From assembly GCA_028820505.1 (NCBI GenBank), contig JAPPIT010000038.1, forward strand, positions 1 to 64,000: a DNA stretch of 64,000 nt. The letters are read 5' to 3'. A model generated the notes under the pieces. That model was given only the letters and a program-made list of their open reading frames with translations. It was not told the origin of the DNA and made no database searches. How positions within the stretch are numbered: the stretch's first letter is position 1; every line of letters starts with the position of its first letter. Origin of the DNA: Defluviicoccus sp. (lineage in GTDB: Bacteria; Pseudomonadota; Alphaproteobacteria; MPNO01). Shown here piece by piece: positions 1 to 7,367 of this stretch. The position numbers were made by a program, and so were the translations under genes.

Positions 1-28
1 GCCGGGAGCGGGCGAGGCGGCGGAGGGA

Positions 29-60
29 CGTGGATGCCCGGAACAAGTCCGGGCACGACG
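29..60 (+). repeat. Dispersed 32-bp palindromic repeat, copy 1
   Basis: This 32-base stretch (CGTGGATGCCCGG ... GACG) matches the copies at 50987-51018 and 47393-47424 with about one mismatch. The 28 bases before it (GGGCGAGGCGGCGGAGGGA) are shared too. Its core, TGCCCGGA-ACAA-GTCCGGGCA-like, folds on itself. It lies upstream of the first gene; nothing else is evident in positions 1-162. Confidence 0.75.
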
Positions 61-162
61 GACGAGGTGTCACGTCGCGGCCCTCCCGCCTCGTCGAGCA
101 ATCTATATGTGCCCCCATGTTAACGCTAGAATTGGGACGACGGCCACAAACCGGCTGCGGCG

Positions 163-1302
163 ATGGAGCCCTATCAGAAGCGGAACCGGCATTTCGAGGA
201 TCTCGTCGCTCGGCGCGGGCTGATCTGGATGGGCCAGAACACCAACCATTTGCCCACCCATCCGGACGTCAAGCGCGCGATGATCGCGGCGATCGAGGAC
301 GAGGACTATCACGCCTACGCGCCGCCGACGGGGCTTGAGGAGCTTCGCCGTCTGATCCTCGCCGATTTCGGCGTCGACGATGCCGACGTGCTGATCACCG
401 ACGGCGCGATCGAGGGGCTTTACCACGCCTGCCGTCATACGATCCGCCCGGGCGAGCGCATGATCGCCACCGATCCGGGCTGGCCGTGGCCCGAGGCGTT
501 CTCCCGCCTGTCCGGCGCCGAGGTCGAGGCGCTGCCCATCTACCGGGCGGAGCAGGATTACAAGCTCTCCCCCGGCCAGCTCGCGGCGGCGGTGGAGGAG
601 GGCGGGGCGGGGCTGATCTACCTGATCGATCCGCTCAACCCGCTCGGCGTCGGCTATTCGGCCGACGAGATCGCCGCGTTCGCGCGCATCGCGCGCGACG
701 CCGACGCTTGGCTGATCCACGACTGCACCTACCGGCACTTCGCGCACGATCACACGCTCGCCTACCGGCACTACCCGGAAAAGACGATCACCACCTACAG
801 CTTCTCCAAGTGGCTCGGTCTCGCCGGGCTCCGGGTCGGCGGGCTGATGGCGCGGCCGGGGCTGATCGAAATGCTGTCGGAAGGCCAGCCCAACAGCCTC
901 GGCTCCAACCTGGTCTCGCAGAAGGGCGCCATCGCGGGCCTGCGGACCAAGGCGGAATGGTTCCCCGGGGTGAACCGCATCCAGCGCGCCAACCAGGCGT
1001 CGATCCGCGACGCGGTCGCCCCGATCAACGGGCTCGACATGCCGGTCTATCCGTCGAACGGCAATTTCGTCGTCATCGACACCAGCGCGGCCGGCATCGC
1101 GCCCGAAACGCTGTGCGAGCTCTACCTCGAACGCGGCATCCTGATCCGCCAGGCGGCATACCAGTCGAAGCTGTTTGCCGACCGCTTCGTGAAGGTGTCG
1201 ACAACCGTGCCGACCGAAGATGCCGACCGCTTCTGCGCGCTGCTGCCGGAGGTCGTCGGGGCCGCGCTCGATGCCGGCGCCAGCGGCCGCGCGCTCTACT
1301 AG
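163..1302 (+). CDS. PLP-dependent aminotransferase class I/II
   Basis: The 379-residue product has the fold-type I aminotransferase layout. It carries a substrate-loop motif DPLNPLG near residue 156, a cofactor-contacting HDCTY around residue 187, and the PLP lysine (K216) in SFSKWLGLAGLRVG. The amino donor and acceptor cannot be read from sequence. Oddity: the C-terminal position that usually holds the substrate carboxylate-binding arginine (a V-R-x-S-like motif) reads FVKVST, so lysine replaces it. It is the first gene of an operon that continues with a 2OG oxygenase, a hydrolase, an amidohydrolase and an exporter, each within about 20 bases or overlapping. Cytoplasmic enzyme; family assignment is firm, reaction unknown. 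Confidence 0.9.
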   Translation: MEPYQKRNRHFEDLVARRGLIWMGQNTNHLPTHPDVKRAMIAAIEDEDYHAYAPPTGLEELRRLILADFGVDDADVLITDGAIEGLYHACRHTIRPGERMIATDPGWPWPEAFSRLSGAEVEALPIYRAEQDYKLSPGQLAAAVEEGGAGLIYLIDPLNPLGVGYSADEIAAFARIARDADAWLIHDCTYRHFAHDHTLAYRHYPEKTITTYSFSKWLGLAGLRVGGLMARPGLIEMLSEGQPNSLGSNLVSQKGAIAGLRTKAEWFPGVNRIQRANQASIRDAVAPINGLDMPVYPSNGNFVVIDTSAAGIAPETLCELYLERGILIRQAAYQSKLFADRFVKVSTTVPTEDADRFCALLPEVVGAALDAGASGRALY

Positions 1303-1312
1303 GGAGGGTGCC

Positions 1313-2302
1313 TTGAACGTCGGGGTGCCGTCGATCGACATTTCGGGCTTCGCCCGGGGCGATCCCGCCGAGCGCAGGCGGATCGCGAACCGGGTCGCCG
1401 ACGCGGTCGAGACCATCGGCTTCTTCGCGGTGTCCGGGCACGGCGTGCCCGATGCGCTGATGCGCGCGACCCGGGACCGGCTGGCCGCCTTCTTCGATCT
1501 GCCCGATGCCGTGAAGGCGAAATATGTCGGCACCGCCAACAGCAAGAACCGCGGCTACCTGCCTTTCGGAAGGGATTTCGTCGCGGCCTCGGCCGGCGGG
1601 ACGGCGCCGCCGGACTGGCGCGAGACGTTCGGCTTCGGACGGTTCGACGTGCCGGACGGCGATCCCTACTACGCCCATCCTTCGGCGGCCTATGCCTACG
1701 AGCCGAACATCCTGCCGACCGAGGTCGAGGGTCTGGCCGGGACGGCGCGGGCCTATTACGCGGCGCTCGAGCGGCTGAACGCGCTCCTGCTCGCGATTTT
1801 CGAATGCGCGCTCGACCTGGAGGACGGGTTCCTCCGGCGTCGCTTCGACCGCCACGCCTCCATCCTTCGCGCGATCAACTACCCGGAACAGGATTCCCCG
1901 CCGGCGGAGGGCCAGCTCCGCTGCGGCGCGCATACCGATTTCGGCTCGCACACGCTGCTGATGGTCGACGACGCGCCGGGCGGGCTCCAGGTCCGCGACC
2001 TTTCCGGGCGCTGGATCGACGTCTCGCCGCCGCCCGGCACCTACGTGGTCAATATCGGCGATCTGCTGATGACCTGGACCAACGACCGCTGGCTCTCGAA
2101 CTTCCACCGCGTGGTCAACCCGCCCCGGGACGCTTCGGGCCGCACGCGGCGCCAATCCGTCGCCTTCTTCGTGCAGCCCAACTACGACGCGGTCATCGAA
2201 TGCATCGAGAGCTGCCGCGTCTCCGGCGAGCCGCCCAAGCACCCGCCCGTCGTCGCCTGGCAGTATCGCCGCGCCAAGCTCACCCGGACCACCGCGGGTT
2301 AG
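1313..2302 (+). CDS. Isopenicillin N synthase-like Fe(II)/2-oxoglutarate oxygenase
   Basis: A 329-residue non-haem iron oxygenase of the IPNS/plant-2OGD family. The N-terminal DIOX_N region (VPSIDISGF) is followed by the double-stranded beta-helix core with the iron ligands H and D in AHTDFGSHT, the distal H in SNFHRVVNP, and the 2-oxoglutarate-binding R-x-S in RRQSVAFF. I place the start at TTG 1313 because a GGGAGG ribosome site lies 5 bases upstream and the IPNS homology begins there; an open frame reaching back to 1220 would overlap the aminotransferase. It probably hydroxylates or desaturates a small molecule handled by the same operon. Substrate unknown. Confidence 0.88.
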   Translation: MNVGVPSIDISGFARGDPAERRRIANRVADAVETIGFFAVSGHGVPDALMRATRDRLAAFFDLPDAVKAKYVGTANSKNRGYLPFGRDFVAASAGGTAPPDWRETFGFGRFDVPDGDPYYAHPSAAYAYEPNILPTEVEGLAGTARAYYAALERLNALLLAIFECALDLEDGFLRRRFDRHASILRAINYPEQDSPPAEGQLRCGAHTDFGSHTLLMVDDAPGGLQVRDLSGRWIDVSPPPGTYVVNIGDLLMTWTNDRWLSNFHRVVNPPRDASGRTRRQSVAFFVQPNYDAVIECIESCRVSGEPPKHPPVVAWQYRRAKLTRTTAG

Positions 2303-2319
2303 ATCGAAGGGGGACGCCG

Positions 2320-3219
2320 ATGCCATTCGCCGACGCCGACGGTGCGAGGCTCTACTACGAGGAGACCGGCACCGGCGATCCGATCGTGTTCGTGCACGAG
2401 TTCGCCGGCGACTGCCGAAGCTGGGAGACGCAGATCCGGCATTTCTCGCGGCGCTACCGCTGCATCGCCTTCAACGCGCGCGGCTACCCGCCGTCCGACG
2501 TGCCGGAGGACCCGGCATTTTATTCGCAGGACATCGCGGCAGACGACATTGCGGCCGTCATGCGCGGCGCGGGAGTCGACACGGCGCATGTCGTCGGCAT
2601 GTCGATGGGCGGGTTCGCGGCACTGCATTTCGGTTTGCGATATGCCGACATGGCGCGCTCCATCGTCATCGGCGCATGCGGCTACGGCGCCAAGCCGGAG
2701 GAAAGCGCGCAATACGCGCTCGACTCCGAAGCGATCGCGGTCGAGTACGAGAACCGCGGCGCGGCCGAGGTCGCGGAGATCTACGCCAACGGCGCCTACC
2801 GGCTGCAACTCAAGCAGAAGGACCCGCGCGGCTGGGCCGAGTTCCGCGACCAGCTTGCCGAGCACTCGACCGAGGGGTCGGCGCGGACCATGCGGGGCGT
2901 CCAGAAGCTGCGCCCTTCGCTGTGGCATCTGGAGGAGGGGCTCGCCGAAATGTCGATTCCGGCGCTGATCGTCGCAGGCGACGAGGACGATTGGTGCCTG
3001 GAGCCCGGCATTTACCTGAAGCGCACGATTCCCACCGCCGCCTTGCTGATCGTGCCCAAGACGGGCCACGCGGTGAACCTGGAGGAGCCGGCGCTGTTCA
3101 ACGGGGCGCTCGCCGATTTCTTCGCCACGGTCGAGGCCGGGCGGTGGACGGAGCGGCCGTTCGCGCAAGGCGCGTCCGCCCTCCTCTCGGGTTTCCACGA
3201 CGCGGAATCGGGCGGGTGA
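2320..3219 (+). CDS. Alpha/beta hydrolase
   Basis: A 299-residue alpha/beta-hydrolase fold protein. The oxyanion region is VFVHEFAGD, the nucleophile elbow GMSMGG places the catalytic serine at residue 95, an acid lies in AGDEDDW, and the histidine is in KTGHAVNLEEP. It has no signal peptide, so it acts in the cytoplasm. ATG 2320 follows an AAGGGGGA site. The next gene starts on a GTGA overlap, which argues for translational coupling. It likely hydrolyses an ester, lactone or C-C bond in the pathway begun by the two upstream enzymes; the substrate cannot be named. Confidence 0.88.
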   Translation: MPFADADGARLYYEETGTGDPIVFVHEFAGDCRSWETQIRHFSRRYRCIAFNARGYPPSDVPEDPAFYSQDIAADDIAAVMRGAGVDTAHVVGMSMGGFAALHFGLRYADMARSIVIGACGYGAKPEESAQYALDSEAIAVEYENRGAAEVAEIYANGAYRLQLKQKDPRGWAEFRDQLAEHSTEGSARTMRGVQKLRPSLWHLEEGLAEMSIPALIVAGDEDDWCLEPGIYLKRTIPTAALLIVPKTGHAVNLEEPALFNGALADFFATVEAGRWTERPFAQGASALLSGFHDAESGG

Positions 3220-4451
3220 GCGCCGCCGCCGCGGTCGACGAGGCGCGGCTCTGGCGGCGCCACATGACGCTCGCCGGGATCGGCGCGACCGCGAAGGGCG
3301 GCGTCGACCGGCAGGCCCTCAGCGAGGCGGAGGCGCGCGCCCGGACCCTGCTGGCCGGCTGGGCCGGCGAGCTCGGGTACCGGGTGCTGGTCGACGGCAT
3401 CTCCAACCTGTTCATCCGGCGCGAGGGCACGGATTCCGCGCTCGCGCCGGTGCTGACCGGATCGCATATCGACAGCCAGCCGACCGGCGGCAAGTTCGAC
3501 GGCGCCTTCGGCGTGCTCGCCGGGCTGGAGGCGCTGCAGGCGCTCGACGTGGCCGGGATCGAGACCGCGCGGCCGATCGAGGTCGTCGCCTGGCTCAACG
3601 AGGAGGGCTCGCGCTTCGCGCCCGGCATGATGGGATCGGAGGCCTTCGCCGGCCTCCGCCCCCTCGACGAGATCGTGGCGGTCACCGATCGCGGCGGCAC
3701 CAGCGTCGCCGACGAGTTGCCGCGGGCGCTTGCCGCCACGCCCGAGGCGGAACGCCGCGGGATCGGCTTTCCGGTCGCTGCCTTCGTCGAGGCGCATATC
3801 GAGCAGGGCCCGGCGCTCGAACGCGCGGGGCTTCCCATCGGCGTCGTGACCGGAATCCAGGGGGTGCGCCGGATGCGCGTCCGCGTGACCGGCGAGGAGT
3901 CCCACGCGGGGACCACGCCGAAATCGGCGCGGCGCGACGCGCTCTGGGAAGCCGCGCGGATGGTCGATGCGCTCCAGCGGAGGATCCATGTCGACGACGA
4001 GCACCGCTTTACCGTCGGCATGATGGAGATCCGCCCAAACGTGCCCTCGGTGGTCGCGGCGGAAGTGCTGTTCTCCGTCGACATCCGGCATCCCGACAGC
4101 GGCACGCTCGCCCGCCTCGAAGCGGAGGTCGACGGCATTTGCCGGAACGCTCTCGTCGCATGCGAGGTCGAGACTTGGACCATCGCGCAGGCGCCCTCGA
4201 TCCGGTTCGACGACAGGGTGATCGACATGATCGAGCGGGCCGCCGACGATCTGGGGCTCGGCAACATGCGCCTCTTCTCGGGCGCCGGCCACGATGCGCG
4301 CCAGCTCAGCCGCGTCTGCCCGACCGGCATGATCTTCGTTCCCTGCGAAAAGGGGATCAGCCACAACGAGGCGGAGAACGCGTCGCCCTCCGACCTCGCC
4401 GACGGCGCGCGGGTGCTGGCGGAGACGCTGGTCAGGCTGGCCAACGAATGA
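3216..4451 (+). CDS. M20 family amidohydrolase (N-carbamoyl-L-amino acid hydrolase / allantoate amidohydrolase type)
   Basis: This 411-residue protein belongs to the M20 dinuclear-metal hydrolases that cleave N-carbamoyl amino acids, allantoate or ureidoglycine. The metal set is complete: H and D in GSHIDSQPTGGKFDG, the glutamates of NEEGSRF, H in EAHIEQGP, and the terminal H in KGISHNEAEN. A dimerisation domain sits in the middle (GVRRMRVRVTGEESHAG). The GTG start overlaps the preceding stop codon by four bases (GTGA). In this operon it could release ammonia or CO2 from an N-carbamoyl or ureido intermediate. Family is certain, exact substrate inferred. Confidence 0.88.
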   Translation: MSAAAAVDEARLWRRHMTLAGIGATAKGGVDRQALSEAEARARTLLAGWAGELGYRVLVDGISNLFIRREGTDSALAPVLTGSHIDSQPTGGKFDGAFGVLAGLEALQALDVAGIETARPIEVVAWLNEEGSRFAPGMMGSEAFAGLRPLDEIVAVTDRGGTSVADELPRALAATPEAERRGIGFPVAAFVEAHIEQGPALERAGLPIGVVTGIQGVRRMRVRVTGEESHAGTTPKSARRDALWEAARMVDALQRRIHVDDEHRFTVGMMEIRPNVPSVVAAEVLFSVDIRHPDSGTLARLEAEVDGICRNALVACEVETWTIAQAPSIRFDDRVIDMIERAADDLGLGNMRLFSGAGHDARQLSRVCPTGMIFVPCEKGISHNEAENASPSDLADGARVLAETLVRLANE

Positions 4452-4470
4452 GGCGGCGCGCCGGCGGCTG

Positions 4471-5331
4471 ATGGGCTCGACCGCCCTCCGAGGCGCGGCG
4501 TGGATGACGCTGGCCGCGCTGATGTACACGCTCACCGGCGCGGTCGTCCGCCACCTCGCCGACAGCTATTCGGTGTTCGAGGTGGGCTTCTTCCGCAGCA
4601 TCGTCGCGGTCACCATCCTGTTGCCGGCTGTTTGCGGGTTCAGCGCCCGGCGCTTGCGGGACGCGTTCAGAACCGAACGTTTCCCGATGCACTTTCTGCG
4701 CACCGTGCTGAGCTATGTCGGGATCATGTTCTGGTTCTACGGCGTGAGCAGGATCCCGCTGTCCGACTACTACGCGCTCCAATTCCTGACCCCGCTGTTC
4801 ACCATGGCCGGCGCCGCGCTGCTGCTCGGCGAGGCGACACGGCTCAGGAACTGGCTCGCGGTCCTTGTCGGTTTCGCCGGCGCGATGGTGATCGTGCGGC
4901 CCGGCTTCGTCGAAGTAGGGCTCGGCACCATGGCCGCCCTCGGGGCGGCGCTCGTCTTCGCCTCGGTCAACAATGCGGCCCGGGTGCTGTCTCGCACGGA
5001 CTCCGCGACCACCATCGTCGCTTGGGGCAACCTGATCCTGATCCCGATGTCGCTGGTGCCCGCGCTTCCCGGCTGGGTCACGCCGACATGGGCCGACCTG
5101 CCCTGGCTCTGCTGCGTGGGCGTGACCGCGACGGTGGCGCAGTTCTCCATCACGCGGGCGGTCGCGACGGCGGAAGCGCGAATCATCCAGCCGCTCGATT
5201 TCGTCCGGCTGCCCTTCGCCGCCGCGCTCGGCTGGATCGTCTTCGGCGAAAGCTCCGATCTCTGGACCTGGGTCGGCGCGGCGATCATCTTTGCCGCCGC
5301 GTCCTACGTTCTCCGCAAGGAGAGAAGCTGA
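4471..5331 (+). CDS. EamA (DMT superfamily) transporter
   Basis: A 286-residue inner-membrane protein made of two EamA repeats of about five helices each (for example FEVGFFRSIVAVTILLP and ATVAQFSITRAVATAEA). DMT permeases of this type usually export amino acids, metabolites or drugs. It begins 19 bases after the amidohydrolase and closes the operon, so it may export or take up the substrate or product of the four upstream enzymes. Direction and cargo are not readable from the sequence. Confidence 0.88.
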   Translation: MGSTALRGAAWMTLAALMYTLTGAVVRHLADSYSVFEVGFFRSIVAVTILLPAVCGFSARRLRDAFRTERFPMHFLRTVLSYVGIMFWFYGVSRIPLSDYYALQFLTPLFTMAGAALLLGEATRLRNWLAVLVGFAGAMVIVRPGFVEVGLGTMAALGAALVFASVNNAARVLSRTDSATTIVAWGNLILIPMSLVPALPGWVTPTWADLPWLCCVGVTATVAQFSITRAVATAEARIIQPLDFVRLPFAAALGWIVFGESSDLWTWVGAAIIFAAASYVLRKERS

Positions 5332-5370
5332 CTGCCGGTCCGGGAAGCCAAGGGCACCGCCCCATGGCAA

Positions 5371-5419
5371 TTGAGCGACCCGGGCCCGGCGCTGTACATA
5401 CAGGAATATCGATTGTATG
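5371..5419 (+). promoter_or_regulatory. Probable vapBC promoter and autoregulatory operator
   Basis: A possible promoter TTGAGC (5371-5376), 18-base spacer, TACATA (5395-5400) runs into a perfect inverted repeat CATACA-N11-TGTATG (5397-5402 and 5414-5419). Antitoxins with ribbon-helix-helix folds usually repress their own operon through such palindromes. The right arm overlaps an upstream ATG at 5417, which supports the downstream ATG at 5429 as the real start. Confidence 0.55.
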
Positions 5420-5428
5420 GTTTCCCAT

Positions 5429-5668
5429 ATGAAGACCACGCTGAACATCGACGAGACCCTGATGAAACGGCTGCGCATCGAGGCGGCGCGGCGGGGAACC
5501 ACCATGACCGCCCTCGTGGAGGCCGGGCTGCGCCGCGTCCTTGCCACCCCGGACTCCGGCGACGGCTCGGCGGAAGACCTGCCGCCGCTTCCGGTCTGGA
5601 ACAGCGGGGGCGCCAGGGTCGACATCGCGAACCGGGACGAGCTCTACCGGCTCATGGACGGGTATTGA
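5429..5668 (+). CDS. VapB-like type II antitoxin (ribbon-helix-helix)
   Basis: A 79-residue protein starting MKTTLNIDETLMKRLRIEAA, the typical ribbon-helix-helix DNA-binding start of VapB-type antitoxins. The helix continues through GTTMTALVEAGLRRVL, and the acidic/aromatic tail (LPPLPVWNSGG ... ELYRLMDGY) is the part expected to wrap the toxin. An ATG 12 bases upstream is in frame but lies inside the operator palindrome. The toxin gene follows in the same frame after the stop codon. It should neutralise the toxin and repress the operon. Confidence 0.82.
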   Translation: MKTTLNIDETLMKRLRIEAARRGTTMTALVEAGLRRVLATPDSGDGSAEDLPPLPVWNSGGARVDIANRDELYRLMDGY

Positions 5669-5671
5669 TCC

Positions 5672-6103
5672 CTGGTCTTCGACACCAATGTCCTGATCTA
5701 CGCGATCGACGCGAACTCGGCATTCCATGACCGCTGCCGCGCGCGCGTGCTGGAGGCTCGCGAAGACCCCGCGCCCGCGTTCCTGACTTGGAGCATCTGC
5801 TATGAGTTTCTCAGGGTCGCCACCCACCCGGGAGTCTACCCGACTCCATGGTCGCCCGGCGATGCCTGGGATTTCCTCTCCTCGTTGCTGGCGTCGCCGG
5901 GCTTCGAGTTCCTGACCCCGACGCCCCGTCACGCATCCGTGCTGGCGCAGACCCTCGCGGAACTGCCCGACGTGCGCGGCAACCTGTTCCACGACCTGCA
6001 TACCGCGGTAGCGATGCGGGAGAACGGGGTCAGCCGGATCTGCACCCGCGACACCGACTTCCATCGCTTCCCGTTCCTGACCGTGATCGACCCGCTCCGT
6101 TAG
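5672..6103 (+). CDS. PIN-domain toxin, VapC family, apparent CTG start
   Basis: The reading frame encodes a full PIN nuclease. It opens LVFDTNVLIY and carries the acidic quartet at about D4, E45 (CYEF), D108 (HDLHTA) and D127 (RDTDF), so it should be an Mg-dependent RNase. The frame is the same as the antitoxin's and is separated only by TGA 5666 and one codon. The first codons are TCC-CTG-GTC; no ATG, GTG or TTG occurs in frame until GTG 5747, which would remove the catalytic DTN. I therefore propose initiation at CTG 5672 by coupling to the antitoxin stop; readthrough of TGA or a sequence error are alternatives. Confidence 0.75.
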   Translation: MVFDTNVLIYAIDANSAFHDRCRARVLEAREDPAPAFLTWSICYEFLRVATHPGVYPTPWSPGDAWDFLSSLLASPGFEFLTPTPRHASVLAQTLAELPDVRGNLFHDLHTAVAMRENGVSRICTRDTDFHRFPFLTVIDPLR

Positions 6104-6135
6104 GGCGGAAGGTCTCCCGGTTAGCGTGATGTCCC

Positions 6136-6639
6136 TCAGGCAGCCACGTAGCGGTCGCGCTTCATGCCTTCGAGGTTGACGCCCTCGATGCGGATCAGGC
6201 GCGTGGTGTCCTCGCGGCGCGGCGAATGGAGGTCGCCCTCGTTGTAGCAGGCGGCCATGCCGGGCTCGAGGTTGTAGACCCGGACGGCCTCGACCGTGCC
6301 GGGCTCGCCGCCCTCGGGCGCCTTCAGCTTGCGCCATTCGGTCATCTCGGTGACGCCTTCGGCCTGGCCGTAGATCGCCCAGGACGGGCCGTGGTCGTGC
6401 GGCGTGCTGCCCTTCGCGCCCTCGTAGACATGGGCGAGGATGCAGAACCCGTAATCGGGATCCTCGTACAAAACCTTGCGGGGCGTCGTGTTGTCGGGGC
6501 CGAAATGGGCGGCGACGAATTCCTTGTCCTTGAGCGCCGTCTCGACATGCCTGCGCACCGTCTCGCGGCCGCCGGGGCCGTTGTCGGCGTCGATCGCCGC
6601 GTGGCAGTCTGCGGCAAGCTGTTCGAGCGTGTAGGCCAT
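6136..6639 (-). CDS. Cupin-fold metal-dependent protein (cysteine dioxygenase-like)
   Basis: A 167-residue protein of the cysteine dioxygenase-like double-stranded beta-helix type. The metal motif STPHDHGPSWAIYGQAEG resembles the H-x-H of thiol dioxygenases and related cupins, and YNEGDLHSPRRE would supply the third histidine. The start at 6639 (MAYTLEQLAAD) begins the conserved helical N-terminus; the longer frame upstream is not conserved-looking. It is divergent from the next cupin gene, with 64 bases between them. It may oxidise a thiol or small acid; the substrate is unknown. Confidence 0.78.
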   Translation of the reverse strand: MAYTLEQLAADCHAAIDADNGPGGRETVRRHVETALKDKEFVAAHFGPDNTTPRKVLYEDPDYGFCILAHVYEGAKGSTPHDHGPSWAIYGQAEGVTEMTEWRKLKAPEGGEPGTVEAVRVYNLEPGMAACYNEGDLHSPRREDTTRLIRIEGVNLEGMKRDRYVAA

Positions 6640-6703
6640 GGTCCGGTCTCCGGGCGAATGGGATCGGCGCGCATTATAACCGGGGCCGCGGGGGAGGCGA
6701 GCG

Positions 6704-7141
6704 ATGCGGGTGAGGCGGGTGGTCACCGGCCACGACGGGACCGGGAAATCGGTGGCGATCATCGACGATATCGCCACCAACGCGACATCGCGGCGCCACG
6801 GCCACGATTCGCGGCTGATCTGGACCACCGACGGCGAAACCCCGCCCAACCGAGGGAACGAGGACGCCGGCGCGCGACAGGTCGGCCGCCCGCCGGCGGG
6901 CGGCGGAACCATCTTCCGCGTTCTCGAGCTCCAGCCCGATCAGGAGCTCGAGATGCACCGGACGGCGACCGTCGATTACGTGGTCATGATCGAAGGCGAG
7001 ATGAACCTCGTTCTCGACGACACCGAGATCCCGCTCCGCCCCGGCGATTGCCTCGTCCAGCGCGGCACCAACCACGCCTGGCGCAACACCGGCGACGGCC
7101 CCTGCCGCTTCGCCGCCGTGCTGGTCGATGCACCGGGGTAG
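6704..7141 (+). CDS. Cupin domain protein
   Basis: A 145-residue single-domain cupin. The first motif region is EMHRTATVDYVVMIEGEMNL and the second is PLRPGDCLVQRGTNHAW, so the usual metal histidines are present (H in MHR, H in NHAW). Proteins like this are metal-binding isomerases, dioxygenases or small-molecule sensors. It lies alone between divergent and palindromic sequence, so the context gives no clear role. Confidence 0.8.
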   Translation: MRVRRVVTGHDGTGKSVAIIDDIATNATSRRHGHDSRLIWTTDGETPPNRGNEDAGARQVGRPPAGGGTIFRVLELQPDQELEMHRTATVDYVVMIEGEMNLVLDDTEIPLRPGDCLVQRGTNHAWRNTGDGPCRFAAVLVDAPG

Positions 7142-7174
7142 TGCCTGTCTGTGTCGGATGGAACCGATGCGGCG

Positions 7175-7285
7175 TCCTTCGATACGCCCCCTTCGGGGGC
7201 TACTCAGGATGAGGGCGGAGTGGTACGGCGCAAGTTCCTCCCCACAACCCTCATCCTGAGTAGCGGCGAAGCCGCGTATCGAAGG
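7175..7285. repeat. Long nested inverted repeat (intergenic palindromic element)
   Basis: Outer arms TCCTTCGATACG (7175-7186) and CGTATCGAAGGA (7274-7285) pair perfectly. Inner arms GCTACTCAGGATGAGGG (7199-7215) and CCCTCATCCTGAGTAGC (7248-7264) also pair perfectly. Small hairpins lie between them. The whole can fold into one long hairpin between the cupin gene and the UbiD gene. It looks like a REP/MITE-class palindrome and could terminate or insulate transcription. Confidence 0.85.
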
Positions 7286-7367
7286 ATGGCCTCGGCATTG
7301 GCCCCCGGCGTGCGGGGTGGCATCATGCCGGCGCGGCGCGGTCCGCCGCAGTGAAGGAGAGGTGCGT

